64,000 nucleotides of DNA from Viola odorata (lineage: Eukaryota > Streptophyta > Magnoliopsida > Malpighiales > Violaceae): the NCBI GenBank assembly GCA_963691705.1, contig OY829542.1, positions 21,190,579 through 21,254,578 of the forward strand, given 5' to 3'. Positions 23,883-33,314 of this stretch are shown here, piece after piece. Position numbers and translations under genes: made by a program. The first letter of the stretch is position 1; every line of letters begins with the position of its first letter. The notes beneath the pieces were generated by a model, which was not told the origin of the DNA, searched no databases, and saw only the letters and a program-made list of their open reading frames with translations.

Positions 23883-25076
23883 ATGACTCCCCATCAGAAT
23901 ACTACACCTACTCCCTCTAGAGGATCTCCACAGCCGGGAGATATAAACTATTACGGTCCACCTCAGACCAGAGAAATACAAAACTCTTTTCAGCCTTTTC
24001 CCATGCCAGGGGACTTAAATGTGTCTTTAGCCAACCTTTTTGGGATGATTCAATCTTTGAGCAATCGTATAGACACCATGGCAGCCGTACAATCCACAGT
24101 TGCCCAACCAGTCCACTCGCAACACTTGGTTACTGCCCAGCCAACGGGTCCAGTTGTTCAGGGAGTTGAAGCGGCGGTCTATGGAAATCCACCACAAATC
24201 AATCACTTGGAGACTAATGCAGTCGGAAGCCAGCAGCAGTTGGTGGAAAATAAAAATCCCTCACAACAGCAAACGCCGCCGGCAATACAACCCCGACGGC
24301 CAAACCTGCGGCAAGACGAAAAACTTGGTGGTCGTCGAAGCAGGGAAAGATCTCCTGAAGTTTCCCGACGGCATCATTACCGTCAGTCTCAACCACACGA
24401 CTTTGTAGAGAAGTCGGCAGAATCAGTACTGCGAGTACCCCGACGGGAACACGATGATGATCCAACACATCCATTAACCTTTCAAATTCGAAAGCATAAG
24501 GTTAGTCGACGAATCAAGGTACCGACGGGAGTATATGATGGAGTCACGGATCCTATGACTCATTTAAATAAAATAAAGAAACACGTAAAGTACCAGACAA
24601 AGAAAGATGAAGACTTGTGTCAAATCTTTGAGCTAACTCTTGCTGGAATAGCTCAGACATGGTTTGAGAAATTACCGACGGGGTCCATCCATTCTTTTGC
24701 CCAACTAGAAGAAAAATTTGTTAATAGATTCAAAACGTGCATCCCTTTGAAGAAATCTGCAGACATGCTCTTTGATGTCCAACGAAGAACAGATGAGTCT
24801 CTAAAAGCTTTCATCGACAGATTTAATTTTGAGATTTCTACCACCCCTGATGCTACGGTAGAATTTGCAACGCAAGCTCTAAAAAGAAATTGCCAAAATA
24901 GCAAACTCAAGGAGATGCTATGGACTGATCCGCCAGAAACATGGGACCTGCTGCGGGTCAGAGTAAATAATTATGTTAATATGGAAGAGGCAGAAGGCCT
25001 AGAACAGCAACAGCTCAATTATTTTCCTGGCAAATCCGCAACAAGCTCGCAGACGACTTCATGGCAAACAGAATGA
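23883..25076 (+). CDS. retrotransposon gag-like protein, 397 aa
   Basis: Structural (capsid-type) protein of the element. Residues 1-200 are low-complexity, rich in Pro, Gln, Ser and Arg. Residues about 210-335 form a Retrotrans_gag-type domain: VPTGVYDGVTDPMTHL, then AQTWFEKLPTGSIHSFAQLEEKF, then the conserved F-x-x-x-Q-R-x-x-E/D-S-L region (DVQRRTDESLKAFIDRF). No CCHC zinc knuckle is present and the protein stops shortly after the gag domain. The stop is followed by non-coding DNA rather than a protease frame. Five CCGACGG copies lie inside the coding region in two different frames, coding once as PRR/SRR and once as PTG. The first ATG (23883) is 114 nt after the LTR and is the natural start. 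Confidence 0.9.
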   Translation: MTPHQNTTPTPSRGSPQPGDINYYGPPQTREIQNSFQPFPMPGDLNVSLANLFGMIQSLSNRIDTMAAVQSTVAQPVHSQHLVTAQPTGPVVQGVEAAVYGNPPQINHLETNAVGSQQQLVENKNPSQQQTPPAIQPRRPNLRQDEKLGGRRSRERSPEVSRRHHYRQSQPHDFVEKSAESVLRVPRREHDDDPTHPLTFQIRKHKVSRRIKVPTGVYDGVTDPMTHLNKIKKHVKYQTKKDEDLCQIFELTLAGIAQTWFEKLPTGSIHSFAQLEEKFVNRFKTCIPLKKSADMLFDVQRRTDESLKAFIDRFNFEISTTPDATVEFATQALKRNCQNSKLKEMLWTDPPETWDLLRVRVNNYVNMEEAEGLEQQQLNYFPGKSATSSQTTSWQTE

Positions 25077-26560
25077 AGAACCTACGTTTTTTCTGGCCAG
25101 ATTTATTGGGTTTCACGAGGAAAATCATATCTTTTTCGTGAACATTCAGAATTCTGCGTATGATAGCTCGATTTGATGGCAATTCGACGGGTTACAAGTC
25201 TCGTGAAGAAATCGAACTGAGATTTTGAGGTTAGATAGGCTTTCTGGAGCCTCGAAGTGACGCCACAGGTTGGGCAGATTGTTTCTTGGGACAGGTGCAT
25301 CCAGTTTCGGGAAAAAGCTCATATCTTGTTCATATGAGTTCGGAAATTTCTTTGTGATAGCTCGATTTAAAGGAAATTGAAAGGGCTACAATTTGCGTGA
25401 AGAAATTTAGCTGAGATTTTGAGGCGAGCTAGGCCTTCGGGATCCTCAAAGTAACGCCACAGCAATTCTCCAGTCAAAAAGATTGATCCGTCGGATATCG
25501 GGCAAGGATTGCGATGACAATCAATCATCATGATCTCTATCTCCATCTCAGCCCAGCAACACACAAGTTGACACGACAACAGCCGCATATGTGGAGCAGC
25601 AATTATAACTGACAATCAAGCAATGTTTTTTCCACATTTATTGTGGATGACATAGACAAAAGCAAACAGCTGTGGCCCATTTTTACAAATTGCCGACGGC
25701 CAAGCAAGCTGGCAATCAGCTTTGGTCCACTTTTGCAATTGCCGACGGTAAGGCAAGGTATAGCTAGTGGTAAAGCTATGGATTTATTAATGACGTGATG
25801 GTAAATGGCACAGGCTTAATTACCTCAAATATTTTTTCTGTTCCGATAGTTTTTTATGAGAAATTAATCGATGTGGTAAGGATTTGGCTTACATTTTATT
25901 TATGTTTTCCGATGGTCATATTATTATGGTTGTGAGAGCTAATGATGCAGGACATTCAAGCGAGACAAGTTGTTTGTCCGTGAAAAATTGTCTAAACAGA
26001 ACGGGAAGAAAAAGAATTTGCTCTTTTCTATTTTTGCAGGATATGCAAACTATTGGCCTGTTGGTCATACCTGAGCTAACTTGGCAGGAAGCTAACTTAA
26101 AGGCTTGTAATGGCCATATAAGCCGACGGCTTTGCAAAAGTGATGGGCCATGGTAGCCCAAGCTGCCAAAGCAAATAGAAGCAGACGGAAAAATCATGGT
26201 GCAGCCTGTTATGCAGTCCAGATGAGAAATCAGACATAGAATGAATATTCTCTCGTGTTGATACATGGACATCTTGTCGTCTGGAATATACGGTAATTAT
26301 TTTCAATTGAGTTAAATGGCATATATGGGCAGAATATTATTATTCTGGCAGACGAATATATTTGTTATCAATGATATATTGCACAAGTGGTTTTGTGTAT
26401 GATTAAAATTCAGAACAGTGACCGAAATTGCAAAAGTTTAAGCCCAAACTGGGATGGACCATAAAGGGTCGTGCATGTCGTTGACAAAAGGGCATATCAC
26501 TTGAAGGATCCCGACGGTAAACCTTGATAATATCTCTGATGATATTTGATGATAGAAATT
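25077..26560 (+). other. non-coding interior of the TR-GAG element
   Basis: No pol domain is detectable in any frame. Two related segments of about 165 bp start near 25118 and 25313. They share ATCATATCTT-like openings, a GATAGCTCGATTT core and TGAGATTTTGAGG, an old tandem duplication. CCGACGG heptamers at 25488 (reverse), 25693, 25742, 26123 and 26511 lie in this non-coding stretch. Confidence 0.6.
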
Positions 26561-26569
26561 TTTGTGAAG

Positions 26570-27300
26570 AGTGGATGTAGGTAGTGACACCGAACCACTA
26601 TAGAATTTTTTTGTTAAATGGTGGACGTAGGTATCCGAACCACATTAAAAAATGAGATTCGTGGAAGTAGGTAACTACATCGAACCACGTTAGAAAAAAG
26701 CTGATCGTGTAGATCCGTGGATAGGATTTATTTCTTACCACGTTAAAAAATGAGATCGTGGATGTAGGATTCATTTCCGAACCACTATAAAAAATGAGAT
26801 CGTGGATGTAGGATTCATTTCCGAACCACTATAAAAAATGAGACAGTGGATGTAGGACTTATTTCACCGAACCACTATAGAAAAATTGTAAGAGTGGAGG
26901 TAGGTATGACACCGAACCACTATAGAAAAATTATCTGAGGTTGTGGATGTAGGAAGAAAGTCCGAACCACGTTAAAAGAAATTATCTGAGATTGTGGATG
27001 TAGGAAGAAAGTCCGAACCACGTTAAAAGAAATTATCAGAGGTTGTGGATGTAGGAAGAAAGTCCGAACCACGTTAAAAGAAATTATCTGAGATTGTGGA
27101 TGTAGGAAGAAAGTCCGAACCACGTTAAAAGAAATTATCTGAGGTTGTGGATGTAGGAAGAAAGTCCGAACCACGTTAAAAGAAATTATCTGAGATTGTG
27201 GATGTAGGAAGAAAGTCCGAACCACGTTAAAAGAAATTATCTGAGATTGTGGATGTAGGAAGAAAGTCCGAACCACGTTAAAAGAAATTATATGAGTTAT
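26570..27300 (+). repeat. tandem array of ~15 structured units, last 7 of period 51 bp
   Basis: Each unit contains GTGGATGTAGG, a short spacer and CCGAACCAC, so GTGG and CCAC can pair into a small stem. The left units (from about 26572) are divergent and of variable length, about 37-50 bp. The seven right units (starting near 26942, 26993, 27044, 27095, 27146, 27197 and 27248) are almost identical with an exact 51-bp period. Since 51 is a multiple of three, a repetitive minus-strand frame (17-residue period) is open by chance and is not a gene. Confidence 0.92.
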
Positions 27301-27470
27301 TTGATTATATACCGACGACATTTACAAAGATAATGCTAAAGAAATTCCAAGGTGTCAAATGCAAATACCGACGGCATCAGTAAAATGAAAGTTTCAAGAA
27401 GAAAACCAGCGGATACCAGTAAAGTAGTTAGCCTTTGGTAAACGCTCAGGCTAGTTTCCGTTTGGGCTTC

Positions 27471-28154
27471 TGATAACAAATCTTGACTACCCCAAGACTA
27501 GGGGGGCCACCTTTTTGAGCCATGTCATAGCTTGAAGACCATTTAACCAAGGCAATCCCGTCGGCACTCTCTGAGGCCTTCTCCCAGGCCAGCCGACGAC
27601 CATCCGACGGGCCTTCTACTGAGCCAGCCGACGGCCCTCTCTGAGGACTTCTCCCAGGCCAACCGACGGGCCCTCTCCATCAGACCACATACTATTTCCC
27701 GACGGCTCCTTCCGACAAAGGCATATAAAGGGGAATATTAACAGCTCACCACTGGCCCACCTAAAGGCATCACTAAACACACATTCCAATCCCATTACAG
27801 AAAGTGTACTCATCTTTAGTGAACAACATTATTACGCTCCCACGCGTGGAGCACAAGGATAATGATGAAGGGCCTCACCTTTTCGCTATAAAAGGGGCCA
27901 AGAGTTACAAGAAGAAGGGGGGGAAGATTGAGAGAAACACAATGAGATAGAGAGGGTGAACCACGGCATGATGCTGGTAACCTCTCAAAACCAATAAATG
28001 AGATTATCCTTTGATTATCGATTTACTGACTTGATCGTCGGAGGTTCGACGCCGGGGTACCCCCGGCGCTTTGCAGGCACACGGTCGCCAGCCAGGTCAT
28101 CATGGTCAGCGGAGTCAACACAGAAAACTCCTACCCCCAGTTAGAAGATTATCA
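27471..28154 (+). repeat. 3' LTR
   Basis: 684 bp, identical to the 5' LTR except for one base (A at 27599 for G at 23213). That change destroys one CCGACGG heptamer. The preceding interior ends GGCTAGTTTCC then GTTTGGGCTTC, lacking a polypurine tract. Confidence 0.96.
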
Positions 28155-28159
28155 ATTAT

Positions 28160-29217
28160 TATTAAATAACTTCTTAATTAAGGACTTATTTAGAATGTGT
28201 GTGCATTGAAATATTCTGTTCAGAATATTCCATCCAACAAAAGAAAAAAGTGTGACAAAAGAGGAACAGTTAATAGAAATGGTGAAGGTTGTTTAAGGGT
28301 CTGTTTGCAAATGGAGAATTTGCAAATTTGTATCAGCAAAATAGGAATGGTGACTGTGATGTTGAAAGGTAAAACTTGTAATTTTTGGAATCTAGTAATA
28401 AATTAGCTGTCATCTCTATTTATTTCTCTTTTTTTTTTATGTTTCAAAAATATCTATTTATTATAGCTTTTTTAAAGAAGATATTATTGGCTTTCAATAA
28501 TTTCCAATTCCATTTTCATGATACATCATCATGTCTTGCCTTTTGGTGGCGAGGGGTAGAACCGTCAAATTAAGTTCATGGGCCTCATTGGACATCTCCT
28601 TAACTAATTATTAGCCCATAACTAGATCCATCGAAAGAAGCCCATGGAATTATAATTAGACACTACCCTCGTCTATTTTACACTTTTATTTTATCTAATA
28701 TTTTTTTTAGAGGGGTTTTTAATTTTTTTTCCCTACATTTTTGTCTCTCTTTTAAATGGTTGGACCCAAATTTGTAACAAAATATGCATTTTATGGATTG
28801 AAAATTAGAAAAATTCTTTCTCAAACATGCAAACCTTATTTTTTATAAAAATAACTAAAAGATCGAACTGAACTCATAAACTACGACGGGCATGCAGACC
28901 TTATTAATTTTTATTTTTATTTTTATAAGCGTGTTGGGCTTCATAGACTTTGGAATTTACGGGCTTTTATATAATAGACCAATTTTTTTTTAAATGTCTA
29001 GGAAGAGATGTAATCATTCATATATAAAAAAATATTTTAACTTTTCTAAAGATTTGATCATGGGATGGGCTGGGCTTTGACCCTTTGCTTGGGCCTACAG
29101 AAGTGACCAGTATCCCCTAGCCCAGCTCTACGGCTTGTGACCACGTCAACTTAGAGACCATCTATTTCTTCTTTTTTCCCAAACACCAAGTAAAAGAATG
29201 GAGAAAATTCAACTATG
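28160..29217. other. intergenic DNA between retroelement and hAT element
   Basis: No gene is seen. The plus-strand frames at 28197-28573 are short, low-complexity and without family resemblance. Several Gly/Pro-free A/T-rich tracts are present. Confidence 0.4.
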
Positions 29218-29309
29218 GCCTAGTTTAGGGCTGCACACCGAAATACCGAATACCGAACTACCATATCGTCCGAACGCAAATTCGGACGGTAATTTTTTTC
29301 AAAATTCGG

Positions 29310-29867
29310 TACATATGTGAAGAATTGTTATGATGACTACATGGATGATCAATTTAGAGTGAGATACAATCATTTGAATTCGTAATGGGCTAAATTTCCA
29401 GAGGTTGGAGCTTCTTCTGTAGAGAATTATGAGTGTCTACTGAGCTCCTTAGATGAGGCAACTTCAAAACTCTCGCTCAGTGATTCTCCTAATTGGATAA
29501 AACAGTCCGCAGGAACCTCTTCAACAATCATGACAGATGACTGTTAAAAAATTTCGAGTCCTTTGAAGGTGCGAACAAAAGGGCGTCTTCCATCCAAAAG
29601 AAAAATTTCAACAGTAGAACAAAAAATGAAAAACAAAATGGTATGAAAGGTTTTTAGTTAATTATTTCTTCTCAATAATGTATTTTCTATATGTTGTATG
29701 TATATGATGTTTAACTTTTCAATAATGTTTTTTTCTAATAGAGTGCTAAAGCAAGGAAAAGCAAGAAAGATCATTCTGAGTCAGAAAATCATTTTGGAAC
29801 TCAAGAGAGTCAATTTGGACCATCTGAACCATCAACTGTTTATCAATTTGGAACTCAAGAGAGTCTG
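29310..29867 (+). pseudogene. captured C-terminal part of a FAR1-RELATED SEQUENCE (FRS) gene
   Basis: The frame reads RVRYNHL..., then SVENYECLLSSLDEATSKL, then PLKVRTKGRLPSKRKIS. This is the C-terminal region of FAR1/FRS proteins, which descend from Mutator transposases and act as light-signalling transcription factors. In-frame stops occur after NHLNS and after TDDC. The first exon piece ends at 29640 before a GTATG donor. A second exon piece (29742-29867, 42 codons, flanked by TAATAG and CTG/GTATGA) holds SAKARKSKKDHSES and a TQES repeat. Retained introns show capture at DNA level. Confidence 0.65.
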
Positions 29868-29942
29868 GTATGAGTGTTTTATTAGGCTTGGAATTTTGTG
29901 TTGTAGGATGACAACTAAATTTTTGCTTACTGGAATTTGTAG

Positions 29943-30162
29943 CTGAATGATGATAATGATGAAGAAGACGAGGATGAGCATGGAGAGACGTTATGTGGTA
30001 CTTGTGGGGATAATTATGCATCTGACGAATTCTGGATCTGTTGTGACATATGCGCTAAGTGGTTCCATGGGAAGTGCACAGATCACTCCAGCTAGGGCAG
30101 AGCATATGAAACGGTACAAATGCTCCACTTGCAGCAACAGTAGATCACGACGTCATTTTTAG
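29943..30162 (+). pseudogene. captured Alfin1-like PHD-finger exon
   Basis: After an acceptor (TTTGTAG, 29942) the frame reads an acidic linker [13 protein letters not shown] and then the PHD finger [31 protein letters not shown]. This is the last exon of Alfin-like proteins, whose PHD finger reads histone H3K4 methylation. Two bases are missing right after FHGKC. The rest of the finger ([19 protein letters not shown]) therefore falls in another frame and the original frame stops at once. The exon joins the preceding FRS exon in phase 0, so a fused FRS-PHD transcript would have been in frame up to that lesion. Confidence 0.8.
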
Positions 30163-30648
30163 GCCAAGAGAATTTCATAAATGGATGTATTTTAAAAACA
30201 TTATTGATTTTATGTACTCCTGTCAAACAAGAATCACGGGTTCAATTTTGTCTTATTACAAGCTTCTTAATGCATGTCCTTTATTTGAAAATGCTTCTGC
30301 CCATTTCCTAGAAGCAGCCACCATTAAAAGATTGTTTTCAAATAGATTGTTTTAAAAAACTTAAATAGTAAATGAACTTAAAGGATATTAGTGCCCATAT
30401 AATAGAATTTTCAATTTATCTATCCAGGGTGGGACGAAGGATGAAAAAAGAGCTTAAAGTCACTTCTTCCATTAATGGATATAATAATGGATATACAACA
30501 CTGCAGCATATATGCCCCAACATGTGCATCCACTTAAAATTAAACAACATTAACTTGAAATTAAACAGAACACTTACATAAACAGAAACATCATTCCAAT
30601 TGAATCCATCAATTTAGTATTTCATTAGTTGCAACCACTTACAAATCA

Positions 30649-31119
30649 TCAAACCAATTGGCTTAAAATTATACAAGCTATACATATGACAACACACAAA
30701 ATAAAACCTACTTTTACCCCTTTCACAAAAGCACCATAATTCTCCAATCTTTCCCTATCTATTTCATTTTGCAAACATGAAACCTCAGCTACTGTTTCCA
30801 TGTGTGCATTTTGCAAACGATCTACCTTTTCATTCAAACATCTAACTTCTCCTTTAAGCTTCTCTTCACTGTCTAAGAGCATATGGACAACCTCCCTAGC
30901 CCTATTTGACAATCGCTCACTATCATGCCAATTAAAAAACTTACAATTGTGATATCGACATGAGTAAAACCGTCTTCCTACATTTGACTCCTTCCAACAA
31001 ACTCACATCGGAGCCTTGTAGCCGCAGTCGCAAAATCTCGGCTTTCCTTCATAGTTCTCATCTCCAAATTGAGTATTCCTCCTCCATGTGAGCGATGAAG
31101 ATACAGAGCTTTCTGACAT
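30649..31119 (-). pseudogene. GRF-type zinc-finger protein with coiled coil and TM tail, one stop
   Basis: Start MSESSVSSSL (31119). A GRF finger follows: FCDCGYKAPM, then after an in-frame TGA (31003-31005) VCWKESNVGRRFYSC and CKFFNWHD. A coiled coil follows (SNRAREVVHMLLDSEEKL to NEIDRERLENY), then a C-terminal membrane helix (VGFILCVVICIACIILSQLV). Total about 156 aa, the usual size of small plant GRF zinc-finger proteins. The zinc ligands C, C, C and C/H are all visible. Only the TGA, probably derived from CGA by C-to-T change, breaks it. It lies antisense to the FRS/PHD fragments inside the hAT element. Its function in plants is not established. Confidence 0.75.
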
Positions 31120-31871
31120 TCTATAGTATGTCGGAGGATGGAGGGAAAGCAGCCAATTCCTAGTACAAAGCTTGTGAAAAGCATCAAAACAACAAAACAA
31201 TGCACTAAAACAGAATGAAAACAGCTCCATTTCCTGTTCTAAATCTCATGATTTTTTAATTTTATTGCTTTATTTCTTGAATGATTGCAGCTCCACCAAA
31301 ATAAAAACAGGTTTTGGCTCATTGACATGCAACTTTGTGGCAATGCAGGGTACACTGATACACAGTTTAACTACACACGGTGTTTCACATGATACTGAGC
31401 AGATTACAGAAGCATATTATGTGCTAAAAAACACATATGTTAGAAACCTTTAGTTGCAACAGAACCAACTCGTGTTCAACTATGGTAACACTTAGAACTA
31501 ACATTATTACATTAAAAGAAACTAATGAAGTGCCTAAAGAAAACTGCAAGAAAAATCTAACGCGAAATGGGACCAGACTAAACTGTGAAAATGGTGCGGT
31601 TTCTCTACGCATAGAACACCAGAATATTGAACCATGCATTTTGAGAAACATGTTTGCAGCTTCCAAACTAAGTGTGACACTGATCAGCTAAACTGTGAGT
31701 ATTTGCACATGCAGAGAGGGAGAAAGAGAGAGAATGACAACCAAAGCTCATACAGAATTAGGAAGTTAACTTTGGAATACCAAGTGGACAGTATATGTCA
31801 ATTAGTTTTGGAAGGTAGAGTGTAGATAACATATAAAACTAAATCAAATACGAGCAAAACTGAAAACTTAC

Positions 31872-31927
31872 GATTCTTCCAAATCAATAACTTTAATAGC
31901 AACGTCTTTGTTAAGCTCCTTATCAAA
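31872..31927 (-). pseudogene. captured exon of a Ste20/GCK-type kinase (SIK1-like)
   Basis: On the minus strand a 56-nt segment bounded by TTTTCAAG and GTAAGT codes FDKELNKDVAIKVIDLEES. This is the start of the kinase domain with the VAIK lysine, as in the plant Hippo/Ste20 homologue SIK1. No neighbouring kinase exon could be found in the element, so this is a lone captured exon with intact splice sites. Confidence 0.65.
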
Positions 31928-31939
31928 CTTGAAAATCAG

Positions 31940-32900
31940 GGGGAAAAAGCATCAGGGACATCCAAGTCAGGCTACAATCTAGCTTTCAGTTCACATAGTG
32001 ATGAGAAAACTTCTGTTTGGAGATAAACAACTAAGCTTGATACAATCTACTCAAATAGAAGAAAGCCATGAATTCACACAGTCAAAACTGTTCTGTGTTG
32101 AGCAATTAAAGAAATTTCTGTGGCCTAACTTAATCATACCAAATTACACAAAGCATGATCATTATCAACAAAGCATGAATGGTTGTGAAAGCATTCAAGT
32201 TATGGATGTGTATATGTAAAAAAGGTCGGATTGCTCAACTGAAATTAAATGTCTACTACATGTAATTTCACATTGAGGCCAAGACTCAAGTACCTTAGTT
32301 TCCCAGGATTTAAGAGAAAATAGCAGTTTATTTAAGATCCTTCATTCTGTTTTTTTCTCATCTAATGGGGTTCTAGGTTACTTACTCACATTGAGGGAAA
32401 TTATTCATGAGAACTAAACAGTCTAAGATTATATTGCAGGTTATATAACATTTTTTACCCATTTCAGGGGTAATATTGACATTGATAAGGCTTGAGCCTA
32501 TACATATCCATGGTGCAATGGGTGCATACTGTCTGTCATCTTGATGACACAATGTAGGCATAGTACAACTAAGGAAGTGACAAACTGAGGCTCCATCAAA
32601 TTTGCAATGACAAAAGAGCTTAATCCAGTAAGTTATGAATCTAAATATAATATCACAGGACCATTCATCATAATGATTCAAATTCAATCACTCTTATATA
32701 CTGATCTAGGAGCCATCGAATGGGCATTGACAAAAAACACTAGTGATATACGAGAATGATGGACAAGAAAGATGACGTTTGCAAATGGTAACTAGAAACC
32801 CAGGTATTAATAAGGCCCCCAAATGCAATTAAGCTTCATGAACTGGTATAAATCATCAAATAAACAGTAACAAACAGAAGAAAAACTCAACGAGGGAGGA
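31940..32900. other. unassigned interior of the hAT element
   Basis: Only short frames without family resemblance are seen. The sequence looks like plant intron or UTR DNA. It may belong to one of the captured genes. Confidence 0.4.
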
Positions 32901-33260
32901 GGAGAAACCTGAGACGCGGTGCCTAGGGCTTGCGGTGGATCTAGCGGTGGCGGTGGATCTGGCAGAGGGATCGTTTGCGGTGGTTGCCGAGGAGGGAGGA
33001 GGAGAAACCTGAGACGCGGTGGCGGTGGCTGTCGAGGAGGGAGGAGGAGGAGAAGAAGCTGTCGAGCGGTGGCTAGGGCTTGCGGTGGATCTACCGGTGC
33101 AGGTGGCTAGGGTTTGCGGTGTCGTGGACGGTGTCGGGGCGGTGAATCTGGGTGGTGGCGGTGGCTAGGGCGGTGTGGAGTGAAGGAGGGAGAGTTTGGA
33201 GGCGGAGGCAAGGAGGGAGGAGGGCTGAAGCGTGAGGATGGTTTCAACCCTAAATTCAAC
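32900..33260 (-). promoter_or_regulatory. G/C-rich leader-like segment inside the hAT element
   Basis: On the minus strand this is a CT- and CCACCG-rich stretch, unlike the A/T-rich surroundings. It resembles the promoter and 5' UTR of a housekeeping gene, with GTCTCAG/GTTTC donor-like sites. It contains a duplicated 20-30 bp block (GAGACGCGGTG with GAGGAGGGAGGAGG). The Gly/Arg-rich plus-strand frame is a composition artefact. It may be the captured leader of the Ste20-type kinase, but this is a guess. Confidence 0.4.
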
Positions 33261-33286
33261 CCAATGGCAATTTTGTAATTTTATAG

Positions 33287-33314
33287 AATGACGTGGCAAA
33301 TGCCACGTCATTCA
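33287..33314. repeat. perfect palindrome near the hAT right end
   Basis: The arms AATGACGTGGCA and TGCCACGTCATT are separated by two to four bases. The arms contain TGACGTGGCA, an ACGT-core (bZIP-type) site in both orientations. Confidence 0.7.

Larger units (their letters stand above)
23085..28154 (+). mobile_element. complete gag-only LTR retrotransposon (TR-GAG type), 5070 bp
   Basis: Two 684-bp LTRs (23085-23768 and 27471-28154) start TGATAAC and end TTATCA. They are flanked by a perfect 5-bp target duplication ATTAT (23080-23084 and 28155-28159). By eye the LTRs differ at one base only (G at 23213, A at 27599), so insertion is very recent. The interior has a gag frame (23883-25076) but no protease, reverse transcriptase, RNase H or integrase, so movement must depend on a partner. 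After gag come a diverged 195-bp direct duplication (about 25118 and 25313), two non-coding kilobases and a tandem array (26570-27300). The DNA just before the 3' LTR is not purine-rich. The heptamer CCGACGG is scattered through the whole element (see findings). Confidence 0.96.

Noticed and set aside
26942..27295. CRISPR-like regular repeats
   Set aside because: Units are contiguous 51-bp tandem copies with no unique spacers, inside a plant retroelement.
26920..27321. 133-codon minus-strand frame with a 17-residue repeat
   Set aside because: It is simply the 51-bp tandem array read in frame. The repeat is non-coding in the retroelement and has no start context.
32919..33110. Gly/Arg-rich plus-strand frame
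   Set aside because: It arises from a G/C-rich, CCACCG-type leader on the other strand and has no family.
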